Under the pieces are notes generated by a model. It did not search any database. It was not told the DNA's origin and saw nothing but the letters and a program-made list of their open reading frames with translations. Of a DNA stretch of 64,000 nucleotides, positions 45,557 to 54,009 are shown in pieces. Position numbers and translations under genes: made by a program. Position 1 is the first letter of the stretch. Each line of letters starts with the position of its first letter. The DNA is from an uncultured Mycoplasmatota bacterium (lineage in GTDB: Bacteria > Bacillota_I > Bacilli_A > RF39 > UBA660), in assembly GCA_947305065.1 (NCBI GenBank), contig CAMZCT010000001.1, positions 1 to 64,000 of the forward strand, read 5' to 3'.

Positions 45557-46150
45557 TTAGGCGTTTTTTGCCATAATAATATAAAAACCTTTGCTCTTTT
45601 CCATTATGTTTACTTGATATCGTTCTTTTAAGTGCTCAATTGTACTCTTAGCACCTTGTTCTTTGCGAATTACTAACCATAATTCTCCATCTTTTTTTAA
45701 ATGTTTTGAAGCATCGTCCAATATCTTATAAACTTGCTTCTTACCCGCTCGAATTGGGGGATTAGTAACAATTAAATCAAAGGTACCAGTGATGTTATCG
45801 TAAGTATCACTTTCCACTACTTGACCTTTTACTTTATTTTTGGTTATGTTACTTTCTGCTAAATGCAGTGCTCTCTTATTTATATCTGACATCAATACGT
45901 GACTATCGAATATTTTGGCTAAACTAATACCAATCAGTCCGTACCCACAACCGACGTCTAAAATGTCTAAGTTTGTTTTATTTATATTTTTGATTAAGGT
46001 GTGTATTAAAAGATTACTACCGAAGTCGACTCTTTTTTTAGAGAAAACTCCGTTATCACTAAAAAAAGTAAACTCATTATCATCACACTTGTAGACAATT
46101 GTTATAAGTTCACTTTTTAAATTTTCGTTATTAGTAAAATAATGCTCCAA
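45557..46150 (-). CDS. RsmC-like 16S rRNA methyltransferase
   Basis: This 197-residue class I SAM methyltransferase has the SAM-binding LDVGCGYGLIGISLA (about 62-76) and the NPPY-like VTNPPIRAG, the RsmC/YbxB family pattern (guanine N2 methylation of 16S rRNA). It stands directly upstream of rpoB, a position conserved in many Firmicutes. Start: TTG 46150 with SD GGTGA; the sequence MEHYFTNNENLKSEL is the family start. Its own promoter lies at 46192-46220. Confidence 0.85.
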   Translation of the reverse strand: MEHYFTNNENLKSELITIVYKCDDNEFTFFSDNGVFSKKRVDFGSNLLIHTLIKNINKTNLDILDVGCGYGLIGISLAKIFDSHVLMSDINKRALHLAESNITKNKVKGQVVESDTYDNITGTFDLIVTNPPIRAGKKQVYKILDDASKHLKKDGELWLVIRKEQGAKSTIEHLKERYQVNIMEKSKGFYIIMAKNA

Positions 46151-46191
46151 AAAATCACCATTTTCTCTTCAATCGACAAATATATGAATAT

Positions 46192-46220
46192 ATTATATTT
46201 ACTTTTATTGGTAAAGTCAA
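46192..46220 (-). promoter_or_regulatory. Promoter of the RsmC-like gene
   Basis: TTGACT (46215-46220), 17-base spacer, TATAAT (46192-46197) on the minus strand. The 200-base gap 46151-46352 otherwise holds a short hairpin (46280-46297) without T-run. Confidence 0.7.
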
Positions 46221-46352
46221 TAAAATTACTTGGTATTTTATCTCATTTCTGATTAAATTACAATATTTTTATGCTAATTGTGTAAATTTTTTTACACTTT
46301 ATATCCCGCACTTCATTTTTGCAATATTTTAATAGTAGTATACAAGAACTCT

Positions 46353-46895
46353 TTATTTCAATACCAGATGCTTAATCTTCGGATCATCCGGATTAAAGAA
46401 ATCCTTGTTTAAGCTAAATGTATGATTTCTACCATCAGAGAAGGTCGGAAATTCTTTGTTCTTACTTGTTGCTCCTCCCTCAATAATGACACCTTTTTTC
46501 AATAGTGGGGTTAGCATTATATCGAATATATCGCTCATACTTCTTCTTTCGTTGTACCTATTATAATAGTTACAAAAATCTATATAAGTTTTTTGACCTT
46601 TCATAGACAAGATATAGTGTAAGTTCTGAAAATCCAAACTTGTTAAGTCGCCGTTACAGTGATAACTAATTAATTCCATTAAGTGTTCTTTTTCTAATTC
46701 AATTAATGTGTTGTCCATCATATAAACCAGAAATGCCGTCATATTATGATATACTCTTACGTCGGTCACATCTGCCCCAACAAATACATGTTTATACCTG
46801 TCTTCACACTGAGTTTCATAATCGCTGATTCCTTTTCTCAGAGCATCAACAACGTCTTGAAGATCAGTTTTTGATAGTGTGAGTTTTCCCTTCAA
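46353..46895 (-). CDS. Hypothetical protein
   Basis: Unrecognised 180-residue soluble protein, helical in the first two-thirds, with a Tyr/Asn-rich NYYNRYNERRS segment and a closing KNKEFPTFSDGRNHTFSL. It follows the 66-residue gene after 8 bases in the same direction, so the two form an operon; no function can be assigned. Confidence 0.55.
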   Translation of the reverse strand: MKGKLTLSKTDLQDVVDALRKGISDYETQCEDRYKHVFVGADVTDVRVYHNMTAFLVYMMDNTLIELEKEHLMELISYHCNGDLTSLDFQNLHYILSMKGQKTYIDFCNYYNRYNERRSMSDIFDIMLTPLLKKGVIIEGGATSKNKEFPTFSDGRNHTFSLNKDFFNPDDPKIKHLVLK

Positions 46896-46903
46896 GTCTA
46901 TTA

Positions 46904-47104
46904 CTACTTCGTCGTTTCTATAGTATTATTAGCTTGAAGTTCATGTGTAAATAATATCTTTTGAGCAAATTTTGGACTATTCATGTAATACATGCTCTCA
47001 AGAAACTCTTCTAGCATTTCTTTTCTACGAGCAATTTCGTCAGGTTTAAGATAAAATTTTTGATTATTAATGGATAGTGGCAGTTCAAAACGATCATTAC
47101 TCAT
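46904..47104 (-). CDS. Hypothetical small protein
   Basis: Unrecognised 66-residue protein (starts MSNDRFELPLSINNQKFYL; acidic-basic mix, helical in the middle). Its ATG overlaps the stop of a 20-codon frame at 47097-47159. Co-transcribed with the 180-residue gene downstream. Confidence 0.5.
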   Translation of the reverse strand: MSNDRFELPLSINNQKFYLKPDEIARRKEMLEEFLESMYYMNSPKFAQKILFTHELQANNTIETTK

Positions 47105-47159
47105 AATGATTACCGCCTAATTCTCTAGCTATTAACTTTTCTTCTCTTATTATTTTCAC
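47097..47159 (-). CDS. Possible 20-residue upstream ORF
   Basis: GTG 47159 has a strong G-rich SD (GGGGGTAAAG) and encodes 20 residues ending NHYE, with the stop overlapping the ATG of the next gene (ATGAGTAATG). It follows the promoter at 47183-47212, so it is the first translated frame and may be a small protein or a coupling leader. Confidence 0.3.
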   Translation of the reverse strand: MKIIREEKLIARELGGNHYE

Positions 47160-47182
47160 CTTTACCCCCATTAATTGTGATG

Positions 47183-47212
47183 ATTGTACCGTATATATAC
47201 CAAAACCGTCAA
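47183..47212 (-). promoter_or_regulatory. Promoter of the small-protein operon
   Basis: TTGACG (47207-47212), 18-base spacer, TACAAT (47183-47188) on the minus strand, followed by the small ORF and the two hypothetical genes. Confidence 0.5.
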
Positions 47213-47233
47213 AATCTGCTCATTATATGTCAT

Positions 47234-47923
47234 TTATACTTCTTTTGCCATTATAAGAAGATATTTATTCTTATATTTAGAATATCTTTTATCATATGAA
47301 CAGGTTTGAAGGATTAATATTCGATCATTTTCTGTTACTTCTACTCCTGTATCGTATATAGACTTCTTTTTATACTTTGCTAATTCGTTTTTATAGACTT
47401 CTACATCATTAAAATTAGCATTATAGTAAGACCAGTCTTTAGCTTCTATATAGGATGCAAAAATTTGAAATTTCATTGTCTTTTTATTTGTTTCAAAATA
47501 GATATAAGGATGTTGCTTATAGAATTTTTCTTTGTAATATCCTTCTAAAATATGAAACTCTGTATGAATTGTTCTAGAGTTATGACCATATATTCTCAAT
47601 GTTTTTGTTTTGGTAACAGAGTCTCTGAAGTCTAGGAAGGGATTTCCTTTAGCTAGAGATTTTCCGTCAATACCATGATTTAAATAATATACATTATCTG
47701 TTGTTTGAGTGATGGTTGCTTTAAACTCTGTATCAGGTATATAAATGGTTCCGACGATATCACTATCTGATTCTTCTTCAGGTTCTTCTACGACTTCTTC
47801 CTTCTTAATAACTTCTTTAACCGGTTCCTTTTTTTCAATTATAGGTTCTGCGGATTTAGAGATGCCAAAGCTAAAAAGAACAATTATAACAATTGTTAAT
47901 AGTTTTAGAAACTTTTTCACCAA
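47234..47923 (-). CDS. srtB: Class B sortase
   Basis: This 229-residue transpeptidase (signal anchor at about 6-22) links cell-wall proteins by a sorting signal. Catalytic residues seen: His in YGHNSRT (about 114), Cys in LQTCSYDKR (about 208) with Arg 2-3 residues later in KRYSKYKN. Length and DNVYYLNHGIDGK start match class B. N-terminal acidic linker (EEPEEESDSD). Which proteins it anchors is not clear; none with a sorting motif was seen in this window. Confidence 0.85.
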   Translation of the reverse strand: MVKKFLKLLTIVIIVLFSFGISKSAEPIIEKKEPVKEVIKKEEVVEEPEEESDSDIVGTIYIPDTEFKATITQTTDNVYYLNHGIDGKSLAKGNPFLDFRDSVTKTKTLRIYGHNSRTIHTEFHILEGYYKEKFYKQHPYIYFETNKKTMKFQIFASYIEAKDWSYYNANFNDVEVYKNELAKYKKKSIYDTGVEVTENDRILILQTCSYDKRYSKYKNKYLLIMAKEV

Positions 47924-47946
47924 ACCATCTCCTTTAATAAGCTGTT

Positions 47947-47997
47947 ATTCTAATGGATATATTTTGTTTTGTCAATTATAGGGATATTTGTTATAAT
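47947..47997. promoter_or_regulatory. Divergent promoters of sortase and phosphohexomutase
   Basis: Minus strand TTGACA (47970-47975), 17-base spacer, TAGAAT (47947-47952) serve the sortase. Plus strand TTGTCA (47969-47974), 17-base spacer, TATAAT (47992-47997) serve the mutase. The two -35 boxes overlap, so the genes may compete for or share regulation. Confidence 0.65.
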
Positions 47998-48022
47998 TGT
48001 TTTATAATAAGGGAGTGATAAT

Positions 48023-49399
48023 ATGGATGAGAGTATATTTAGAGAGTATGATATACGAGGTGTTTACCCCTCTTCAATAAATGAAAGAGTTGCTTATACA
48101 ATAGGTAGAAGTTATGGTTCATATATACAAGAGAAATTAAAAAGAAAAATATGTGGAGTTGGGAGAGATAATAGATTATCTTCACCAAGTTTAGCAAAAG
48201 AATTAATAAGAGGTATCACAGAATCCGGCTGTGATGTTGTTGACTTTGGTTTAGTTACGACTCCTATGTATTTTTTTGGTTGTTTAAAAGCTAATGTTAT
48301 TATAGGAGTAATGGTTACAGCTTCACACAATCCTAAAGATGATAACGGATTTAAATTTAGTGTTGACCATTTAGGTAATGCTCGTGGTGAACAAGTTTAT
48401 GATTTTAAGGATTATACATTAGCAGGTCGTTTCTTAACTGGTAATGGAAAAGTAACAGAATTCGATCCAAGGGATTATTATAAAAGTTTTATTAAAGATA
48501 ATGTAGATATGGGAAATAAAAGAGTAAAAGTGGTAGTAGATTGTGGTAATGGTGCTACTTCTCTATTTGCTAAAGATATTTATTCACAATTTCCTAATTT
48601 AGATATTACAATGATTTGTGATAAAGATGATGCTACATATCCAAATCATCATCCAGATCCAGCAGTTGTCGAAAATAATAAGATGTTACAAGAAAAAGTG
48701 TTGGAAATTGGAGCCGATATAGGTATTGGTTTTGATGGTGATGGCGATAGAGTTGGTTTTGTTGATGAAAAAGGTAAAATTGTTCCAATTGATAAAGCGA
48801 TGATTATATATATAAGAAATATTTTTAATGATGTAAATCCAAAGAAATTCTTATATGATGTTAAATGTTCTAAAGCTTTAGAAGACGAAATAATAAAATT
48901 AGGTGGTGAACCTGTTTGTTATCGTACTGGAGCATCTTGGACAAGATATGCTACTAACAAAATGGAATTAGCTTTTGGTGGTGAGTTCTCTGGGCATATG
49001 TTCTTTAGAGATAGATGGCCAGGATTTGATTCAGGAATATATAATGGTCTTAGAATGATAGAAATATTATCTAAAAGTGATAAACCAATGTCTAGTTTAT
49101 TAGACGGTATAAACAATTATTATTCAACACCAGAAATTAAAGTGCCTGTATCTGATGAAACTAAGTTCGATATTGTAAAAGGTGTTTTAGAATATGCTAA
49201 AGGACAAAATTATAAATTATTAGATATCGATGGAGTTAGAGTTACTTTTGATGATGGATGGGCATTAGTTAGAGCTAGTAATACTGGCCCTAATTTAACT
49301 ATTAGATTTGAAGCTACGACAGAAGAAAGATTAAAAGAAATTCAAGATGAGTTCAATAAAGTAATTGATAAGGAAAAAGAAAAAGCTGGATTAAAATAA
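48023..49399 (+). CDS. Phosphomannomutase/phosphoglucomutase
   Basis: This 458-residue alpha-D-phosphohexomutase interconverts hexose-1- and -6-phosphates for wall polysaccharide and sugar-nucleotide supply. The active-site serine loop VTASHNPKDDNGFKF (about 98-112), metal loop FDGDGDRVGFVD (about 238-249) and sugar-binding GEFSGHMFF (about 323) are all present; length is standard. Start ATG 48023 with SD AAGGGAG. Own promoter; ends at a hairpin shared with the convergent gene. Confidence 0.93.
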   Translation: MDESIFREYDIRGVYPSSINERVAYTIGRSYGSYIQEKLKRKICGVGRDNRLSSPSLAKELIRGITESGCDVVDFGLVTTPMYFFGCLKANVIIGVMVTASHNPKDDNGFKFSVDHLGNARGEQVYDFKDYTLAGRFLTGNGKVTEFDPRDYYKSFIKDNVDMGNKRVKVVVDCGNGATSLFAKDIYSQFPNLDITMICDKDDATYPNHHPDPAVVENNKMLQEKVLEIGADIGIGFDGDGDRVGFVDEKGKIVPIDKAMIIYIRNIFNDVNPKKFLYDVKCSKALEDEIIKLGGEPVCYRTGASWTRYATNKMELAFGGEFSGHMFFRDRWPGFDSGIYNGLRMIEILSKSDKPMSSLLDGINNYYSTPEIKVPVSDETKFDIVKGVLEYAKGQNYKLLDIDGVRVTFDDGWALVRASNTGPNLTIRFEATTEERLKEIQDEFNKVIDKEKEKAGLK

Positions 49400-49431
49400 A
49401 GAGAAAAACTATTCGTTTTCCTCTTTTTTTC
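49399..49431. terminator. Bidirectional terminator
   Basis: An imperfect stem (AGAGAAAAAC with GTTTTCCTCT) and T7 downstream of the mutase overlap the 3' end of the 49409 gene. Confidence 0.6.
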
Positions 49432-50065
49432 TTAGTGTTAAGCTATTGTCTTTTTCCTTTTCTTTTACTATTAGTTTAATACCATCATAGTAAGGTGTGT
49501 TTTCATCAAAATGATATCCAACATGATTAATTCCTCCCATGTATTCAAAATCTATTAATTCGTAATTATAAATGCTTATGGACTCTTCCAAAGCATTATT
49601 TAAATCTCCTTTGGTTAAACGAGTCATCTTACCATCAGGTTCAATTATATAAAAAGCTATACTTGGTTCACCGTTATCAATAGTTAGTTTTTCTTTAACA
49701 GATATTCGATAGTTTTTTCTTGAACTAAAGTATTCGATTATAGCTTGATCTACTTCATCTAGAGTTAAATAGATAGAACTATTATTGTCTTCTTGCATAA
49801 GTCTATTATCTAAAAACTTTTTTTTATATTGATCTATTATTTCTTCTTTATTATTACTTTTTTTAATTACATTTTGAATAAAGGCAAATGTCTCTTCTAA
49901 ACTGTTTAAAGTTAAAGTAAAAGTTTCATCTTCACTATTTTTAATTTTTAAGAGAAATTTTAATTTGTTATTAATGATAAACATATTAATACTGACACGA
50001 AACCTCATTAAAGGAATAGATATTTCATTCCCATTTATATAACTACCTACTTCAATTTTTTCCAT
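49409..50065 (-). CDS. Hypothetical protein
   Basis: Unrecognised 218-residue soluble protein. It ends YYDGIKLIVKEKEK, like the end of the 14699-15097 protein (YFDGIELQITEKQK), and has a preceding DLNNALEESI segment; the shared tail and spacing suggest a common domain of unknown function. Single gene, convergent with the mutase. Confidence 0.55.
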   Translation of the reverse strand: MEKIEVGSYINGNEISIPLMRFRVSINMFIINNKLKFLLKIKNSEDETFTLTLNSLEETFAFIQNVIKKSNNKEEIIDQYKKKFLDNRLMQEDNNSSIYLTLDEVDQAIIEYFSSRKNYRISVKEKLTIDNGEPSIAFYIIEPDGKMTRLTKGDLNNALEESISIYNYELIDFEYMGGINHVGYHFDENTPYYDGIKLIVKEKEKDNSLTLRKKEENE

Positions 50066-50090
50066 AGAATCATCTCCTAATAATATTATA

Positions 50091-50121
50091 ACAAAAAAAG
50101 TAATCTTTTAAAAGCGATTAC
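50091..50121 (-). terminator. Terminator of the GH25 gene
   Basis: Stem GTAATC/GATTAC (50100-50105 with 50116-50121) followed by T7 on the minus strand. Confidence 0.65.
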
Positions 50122-51097
50122 CATAGTTTGATTTATCTTCATCAGGAGGTGATTCTAGTTCTTCAAAGTTTTCTTCAACTGGTTGTTCTTCTACAGGATG
50201 ATTAATTTCTGGACCAGGTTCTATTTCTGGAGTTTTTTCTTCAATAGTTTTATTAACTTCTTGATATGCAAAGTTAGCAACGTTTAAATCCAAATAACCA
50301 TATATACCATTTATTTCTCCAGCATCAGTATATTGCCACATATCGTAACGACTAGAATAATCTGTTTCATCAGCATAATGGGCTAACCAAATCTTATGAT
50401 TCTCAAAACGATTTAAATCCCAGTGCTTAGTTAAAGCAGTTTTATTGCCATATAACATTCCGTAATAACCATGAGATTTAAAGTAATTTAGGAATATTAA
50501 AGCATTATAGTTTATTCTTTCGTCACTTACTTTTTCTAAACGATGTTCTCCAAATGCTTCTAAATCATAAGCAACAGGATAAGTAATTTTATAATCTTTT
50601 ATTTTGTTTAAAACAAATGTTGCCTCTTCTAATACTTCTAGTTCGTTTCTAGCTGTAGAATAAAAATATACTCCCACTGGTACATCAGCGGCATTTGCTC
50701 CTTTAATATTTTGTTCAAAGTAAGAATCTTCTACTATTTCTCCACTAATGAGTTTTCTAGTACCTACTCTAATCATTGCAAATTCTACACCAGATTCTTT
50801 TACTTTTTCCCAGTTAATAACACCTTGCCAGCCAGATACATCTATTCCTCGTGTCGTTCTACTTACTTCTTCTACTTCTAATGTATTAATTATGTTAGCA
50901 TCATGTTTTTCTATTTTATTTATTAATAATTGTATTTCATCAAATTCGTTGCCAATAGGTTTATGTTTAAAAAAACTATAAGATATACCTATACCTAAAG
51001 CAATTAAAATTAAGGCAGTAAATATTAGAACAACTATGGTACGATGTCTTAAGGAAAAGGCTTTAAATTTATCTAATAATGTATACTGCTCGTCCAT
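50108..51097 (-). CDS. Membrane-anchored GH25 lysozyme-like hydrolase
   Basis: This 329-residue protein has an N-terminal membrane helix (about 22-46) and an extracytoplasmic GH25 domain from TRGIDVSGWQGVINW (about 88) to about 280. The catalytic DxE is in AYDLEAFGEHR, and the IWLAHYAD and MWQYTDAGEI segments are conserved. GH25 enzymes cleave beta-1,4 bonds of peptidoglycan. A Pro/Glu-rich tail (EIEPGPEINHP onward) follows. Probable role in wall remodelling; also seen as a prophage endolysin, but nothing phage-like is nearby. Confidence 0.87.
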   Translation of the reverse strand: MDEQYTLLDKFKAFSLRHRTIVVLIFTALILIALGIGISYSFFKHKPIGNEFDEIQLLINKIEKHDANIINTLEVEEVSRTTRGIDVSGWQGVINWEKVKESGVEFAMIRVGTRKLISGEIVEDSYFEQNIKGANAADVPVGVYFYSTARNELEVLEEATFVLNKIKDYKITYPVAYDLEAFGEHRLEKVSDERINYNALIFLNYFKSHGYYGMLYGNKTALTKHWDLNRFENHKIWLAHYADETDYSSRYDMWQYTDAGEINGIYGYLDLNVANFAYQEVNKTIEEKTPEIEPGPEINHPVEEQPVEENFEELESPPDEDKSNYGNRF

Positions 51098-51129
51098 AGT
51101 TACTCTCCTTTACTATTCATATTATATCA

Positions 51130-51154
51130 TAATAAAAAGCTCTTTCGAGCTTTT
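51130..51154 (-). terminator. Terminator of the thioredoxin-like gene
   Basis: Stem AAAAGCTC/GAGCTTTT with TTTC loop (51135-51142 with 51147-51154) and T5 on the minus strand. Confidence 0.75.
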
Positions 51155-51161
51155 ATATTAA

Positions 51162-52043
51162 TTAATTGACATTAGCGTCATACCAATTCTCTAGTGCAGC
51201 TTTATCCATAGCACCTTCATAATCTGTAATTACTTCACCTTTTTTAATATTTAGTAAAGTTGGTGCTGCTTTGAACGCATAATAGTTACGTAATCTCTTT
51301 GTTTCTTCATTATTCATTCTAGAAATATTTAGTCTGATAGCTTTAGTATTATTAGCAACTAATACTTCATTTAATATTGGTTCAAAAGTTACACAATAGA
51401 AACAAGTATCACTAGATATTAAAACTAACATATTTTTTCCTTCTGCTACTTTTACTTCAAAATCATCGATGTTAGTATTAATAAGATTAGAGTAATCAGC
51501 ATCTTTAAATGATTTAGATGAAGAATCTTTTTCTTCTTTATCAACATTATATTCAATATTTTTATACTTAGAATCATCTATGTAGTTTTCTTCTAGAGTA
51601 TTTTGTTTGTTTATATTAACAACTACGTAAATTAAGCAGCCAATAACAATTAGAGCTATGGCAACTGTTAATCCTAGGATGATACTTTTATTTTCTTTAT
51701 CTAGTTTACCAATGTTTTCATATGAAGGTTCTTGAGTTTGATTTAGTTTTTTAACGGCTTCACTAAGATCAATTTTTTCTTCTTTGTTGAAAACATATGT
51801 TTTTTCTAATACTTCTTCTTTAGGTGTTACTTTAGTTTCAACTTTTTCTTCTACTACTTTTTTAGTATCTATCTTTTTAGCAGGAGCTTTTTTAGCAACA
51901 GTTTTTTTAGCTGGTGTCTTTTTTGGGACTGCTTTTTTAGTTGTAGTAGTTTTTTTAGCAGATACTTTTTTCGTTGTTGTTTTTTTAGTTGCTGCTACAC
52001 TCTTTTTCTTTGTATTTGATTTTTTCTTTTCCATAAATATCAC
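51162..52043 (-). CDS. Membrane-anchored thioredoxin with a lysine/alanine-rich tail
   Basis: Residues 5-70 are made of Lys/Ala/Thr/Pro repeats (VPKKTPAKKTVAKKAPAKK, then KKIDTKK), like eukaryotic histone H1 tails and some bacterial nucleoid proteins. A membrane helix lies at about 125-147. The thioredoxin fold follows (about 190-293) with redox motif SSDTCFYCVTF (CxxC = CFYC) and a conserved YYAFKAAPTLLN cis-proline. Topology implies a cytosolic basic tail and an extracytoplasmic disulfide or reductase domain. The tail may bind nucleic acid or acidic lipid; that is inference. Start ATG about 6 bases after a GGTGAT. Confidence 0.75.
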   Translation of the reverse strand: MIFMEKKKSNTKKKSVAATKKTTTKKVSAKKTTTTKKAVPKKTPAKKTVAKKAPAKKIDTKKVVEEKVETKVTPKEEVLEKTYVFNKEEKIDLSEAVKKLNQTQEPSYENIGKLDKENKSIILGLTVAIALIVIGCLIYVVVNINKQNTLEENYIDDSKYKNIEYNVDKEEKDSSSKSFKDADYSNLINTNIDDFEVKVAEGKNMLVLISSDTCFYCVTFEPILNEVLVANNTKAIRLNISRMNNEETKRLRNYYAFKAAPTLLNIKKGEVITDYEGAMDKAALENWYDANVN

Positions 52044-52098
52044 CTTTTTTATACTTAAGTATATTTTAGCATTTTTATCATAAGAAAAAAAGAGTTTT

Positions 52099-52785
52099 TT
52101 AATCCTCTATTATTTCTATAAAACGAATTGATTTGATTTTTTGATCTTTAATAGGTTTATCGTTCTCATCTGTTTTTGTTTCTGCAATTTTATCAACTAC
52201 ATCCATGCCAGCAAATACTTTACCAAAAGCAGCATAATTACCATCTAGATATGTTGATTCTTTTTGAACTATAAAGAATTGACTAGAGGCAGAATTCAAT
52301 GTAGCAGAAGTTTCAGGATTTCCACCACGTCTAGCCATAGAAACTACTCCTCTAGTATGAGACATATTATTTACTACACCATTAAGTTGGAATTCACCCT
52401 TTATATTTTCTTCACTTCCACCAGAACCAGTTCCAGTTGGATCACCAGTTTGAATCATAAAATCTTTTATTACGCGATGAAATATTAAACCATCATAATA
52501 TTTTTCACTTACTAATTTTTTAAAGTTCTTAATAGTTATAGGTGTTTTACTATTTGATAAAACGATAAGTATTATATCCCCATTTTCCATTTGAATTTTA
52601 ACACGATCAGTTTCTTTATCTACTACTTTAAACTTGTAACCTTCTATTTCACCTTCATTTATTTCTTCTTTCACTACTTTTTCAACTTCTTCCTTTTTTT
52701 CTTTTTCCTTCTCTTTTTTATTATCACAACCTACTAAGCTAAGTGTTAATAACATAACAATTATTAACAATATTGTCTTTTTCAT
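52099..52785 (-). CDS. Cyclophilin-type peptidyl-prolyl isomerase lipoprotein
   Basis: This 228-residue protein has a lipoprotein signal with lipobox LVGC (Cys at about 20), an acidic/Lys-rich linker, then a cyclophilin domain with FHRVIKDFMIQTGDPTGTG (about 115-133) and SQFFIVQKEST. It should catalyse proline isomerisation of proteins outside the membrane, anchored as a lipoprotein. Last of the run on this strand before the hypothetical at 52840; no clear terminator. Confidence 0.9.
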   Translation of the reverse strand: MKKTILLIIVMLLTLSLVGCDNKKEKEKEKKEEVEKVVKEEINEGEIEGYKFKVVDKETDRVKIQMENGDIILIVLSNSKTPITIKNFKKLVSEKYYDGLIFHRVIKDFMIQTGDPTGTGSGGSEENIKGEFQLNGVVNNMSHTRGVVSMARRGGNPETSATLNSASSQFFIVQKESTYLDGNYAAFGKVFAGMDVVDKIAETKTDENDKPIKDQKIKSIRFIEIIED

Positions 52786-52839
52786 TTTTTTACCTCCGTT
52801 GTTTATTTTAACACTATGTTATATAAGATATAAAGTATT

Positions 52840-53859
52840 TTAGTCACTTTTTAACACATAAGATGTTCCATTACTTATTTGTTTTAAATGGATTTGTTTA
52901 ATCTCTTCTATATCTTCTTCAGTTGTACTATCATATATTTCGCTAAATTCAGAATATTCTTCTACTTCTATCCAATAAGTACGGATGTACATAGTTAAAG
53001 GATGTTTGGGAACTCTATTTTCGCTTATTCCGGCTTCTTCTAAAGAATCATATAATATAATCATCGGAGAATCATAAACACCTATTTTTACAACATCTCC
53101 ATTATTTTCTTCCATTTCCAACATAATTTTTTTAGCAAGTACTTCTTTAAATTTAGCTAGTTGTTCAGCAGTTATTGGTTCAAGGGGCTCTTCATTTTCA
53201 GAGCTTATTCTAATAAAAATATCTTGTTCGTCTGTAATAACAATTTTATTGGCCCACCATTCAACAGCTATTTTTACAGCTGGATAAATTGTTTCAGGTG
53301 AGTTAGCTAATTCTCTTTCTTCTTTATCATACATATATGACTGATATATATCATAAACATCGGAGTTAAAATTATCAGTATTATGAATTCTTTCTTTCTC
53401 ATATGTTAAATTACATAAAGCACTATTTAATTGATTGTATTCATGTTTTATTTTGATTTTTAATTCATTTTTCATTTTTCTTTGTTTTAATAATTGTCTT
53501 TTGTAAGAAAGTTTTATATTATCTTTTTGACAATTTTCAATCTTTTCGTTTAAACCTGTATCATAACTAACATATTTTTTTCTAGGTATTGATTCATTAT
53601 CTAGTTCTAGAGTAATCTTCGTATTATCTTCTGATATTTCTATTTTAGTCCCCATGATCCGATTATAACTACATTCTTTAGAATAAGGGACACTAATAGT
53701 CTTTTCATCAAAATCATAACGTATTTCTTGGCCATTATTAAGTCTTATAAAGGCATAATTATAATATATATCATCGTCTTCTTTGTTTTCATTTACGAAA
53801 CTTAATACTTTTTCATATATATCTTTAGCTACTCTTCTTATTTGTTCTTCAAATTCCAT
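52840..53859 (-). CDS. Hypothetical protein with central coiled coil
   Basis: Unrecognised 339-residue protein. N-terminal part beta-rich (YAFIRLNNGQEIRYDFDE), a charged coiled coil at about 135-175 (KRQLLKQRKMKNELKIK), an acidic C-terminal half. No membrane segment. Divergent from the damage-response cassette, with which it shares the 126-base gap. Confidence 0.5.
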   Translation of the reverse strand: MEFEEQIRRVAKDIYEKVLSFVNENKEDDDIYYNYAFIRLNNGQEIRYDFDEKTISVPYSKECSYNRIMGTKIEISEDNTKITLELDNESIPRKKYVSYDTGLNEKIENCQKDNIKLSYKRQLLKQRKMKNELKIKIKHEYNQLNSALCNLTYEKERIHNTDNFNSDVYDIYQSYMYDKEERELANSPETIYPAVKIAVEWWANKIVITDEQDIFIRISSENEEPLEPITAEQLAKFKEVLAKKIMLEMEENNGDVVKIGVYDSPMIILYDSLEEAGISENRVPKHPLTMYIRTYWIEVEEYSEFSEIYDSTTEEDIEEIKQIHLKQISNGTSYVLKSD

Positions 53860-53956
53860 GTAAAATCACACTTTCTGATAAACGGTTTTATTATAATACA
53901 CAAACGTATAATAGTATATTTATTTTAACAATTTTTATCTTTTACGAAAAAACGTA

Positions 53957-53985
53957 TTGACGAACAAATGTGTTAGTTTTATAAT
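53957..53985 (+). promoter_or_regulatory. Promoter of the AAA/Y-polymerase/YolD cassette
   Basis: TTGACG (53957-53962), 17-base spacer, TATAAT (53980-53985), then SD GGGAG and ATG 54010. Confidence 0.7.
53961..53974 (+). promoter_or_regulatory. LexA-like box in the cassette promoter
   Basis: CGAACAAATGTGTT matches the Gram-positive LexA consensus CGAACRNRYGTTYG at 12 of 14 positions and lies in the -35/-10 spacer, as for dinD. A Y-family polymerase downstream makes SOS control likely. Confidence 0.6.
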
Positions 53986-54009
53986 TTGAGTAGATGGGAG
54001 ATGAAGGTA

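Noticed and set aside
50108-51097. Prophage origin of the GH25 lysozyme
   Set aside because: No phage structural or holin genes nearby, and an N-terminal membrane anchor is more typical of a housekeeping wall enzyme.
51784-52083. Plus-strand hydrophobic frame (VFLAGVFF repeats)
   Set aside because: Antisense of the KKT/AKK-rich tail; membrane-like only because AAG/AAA codons read as CTT/TTT.
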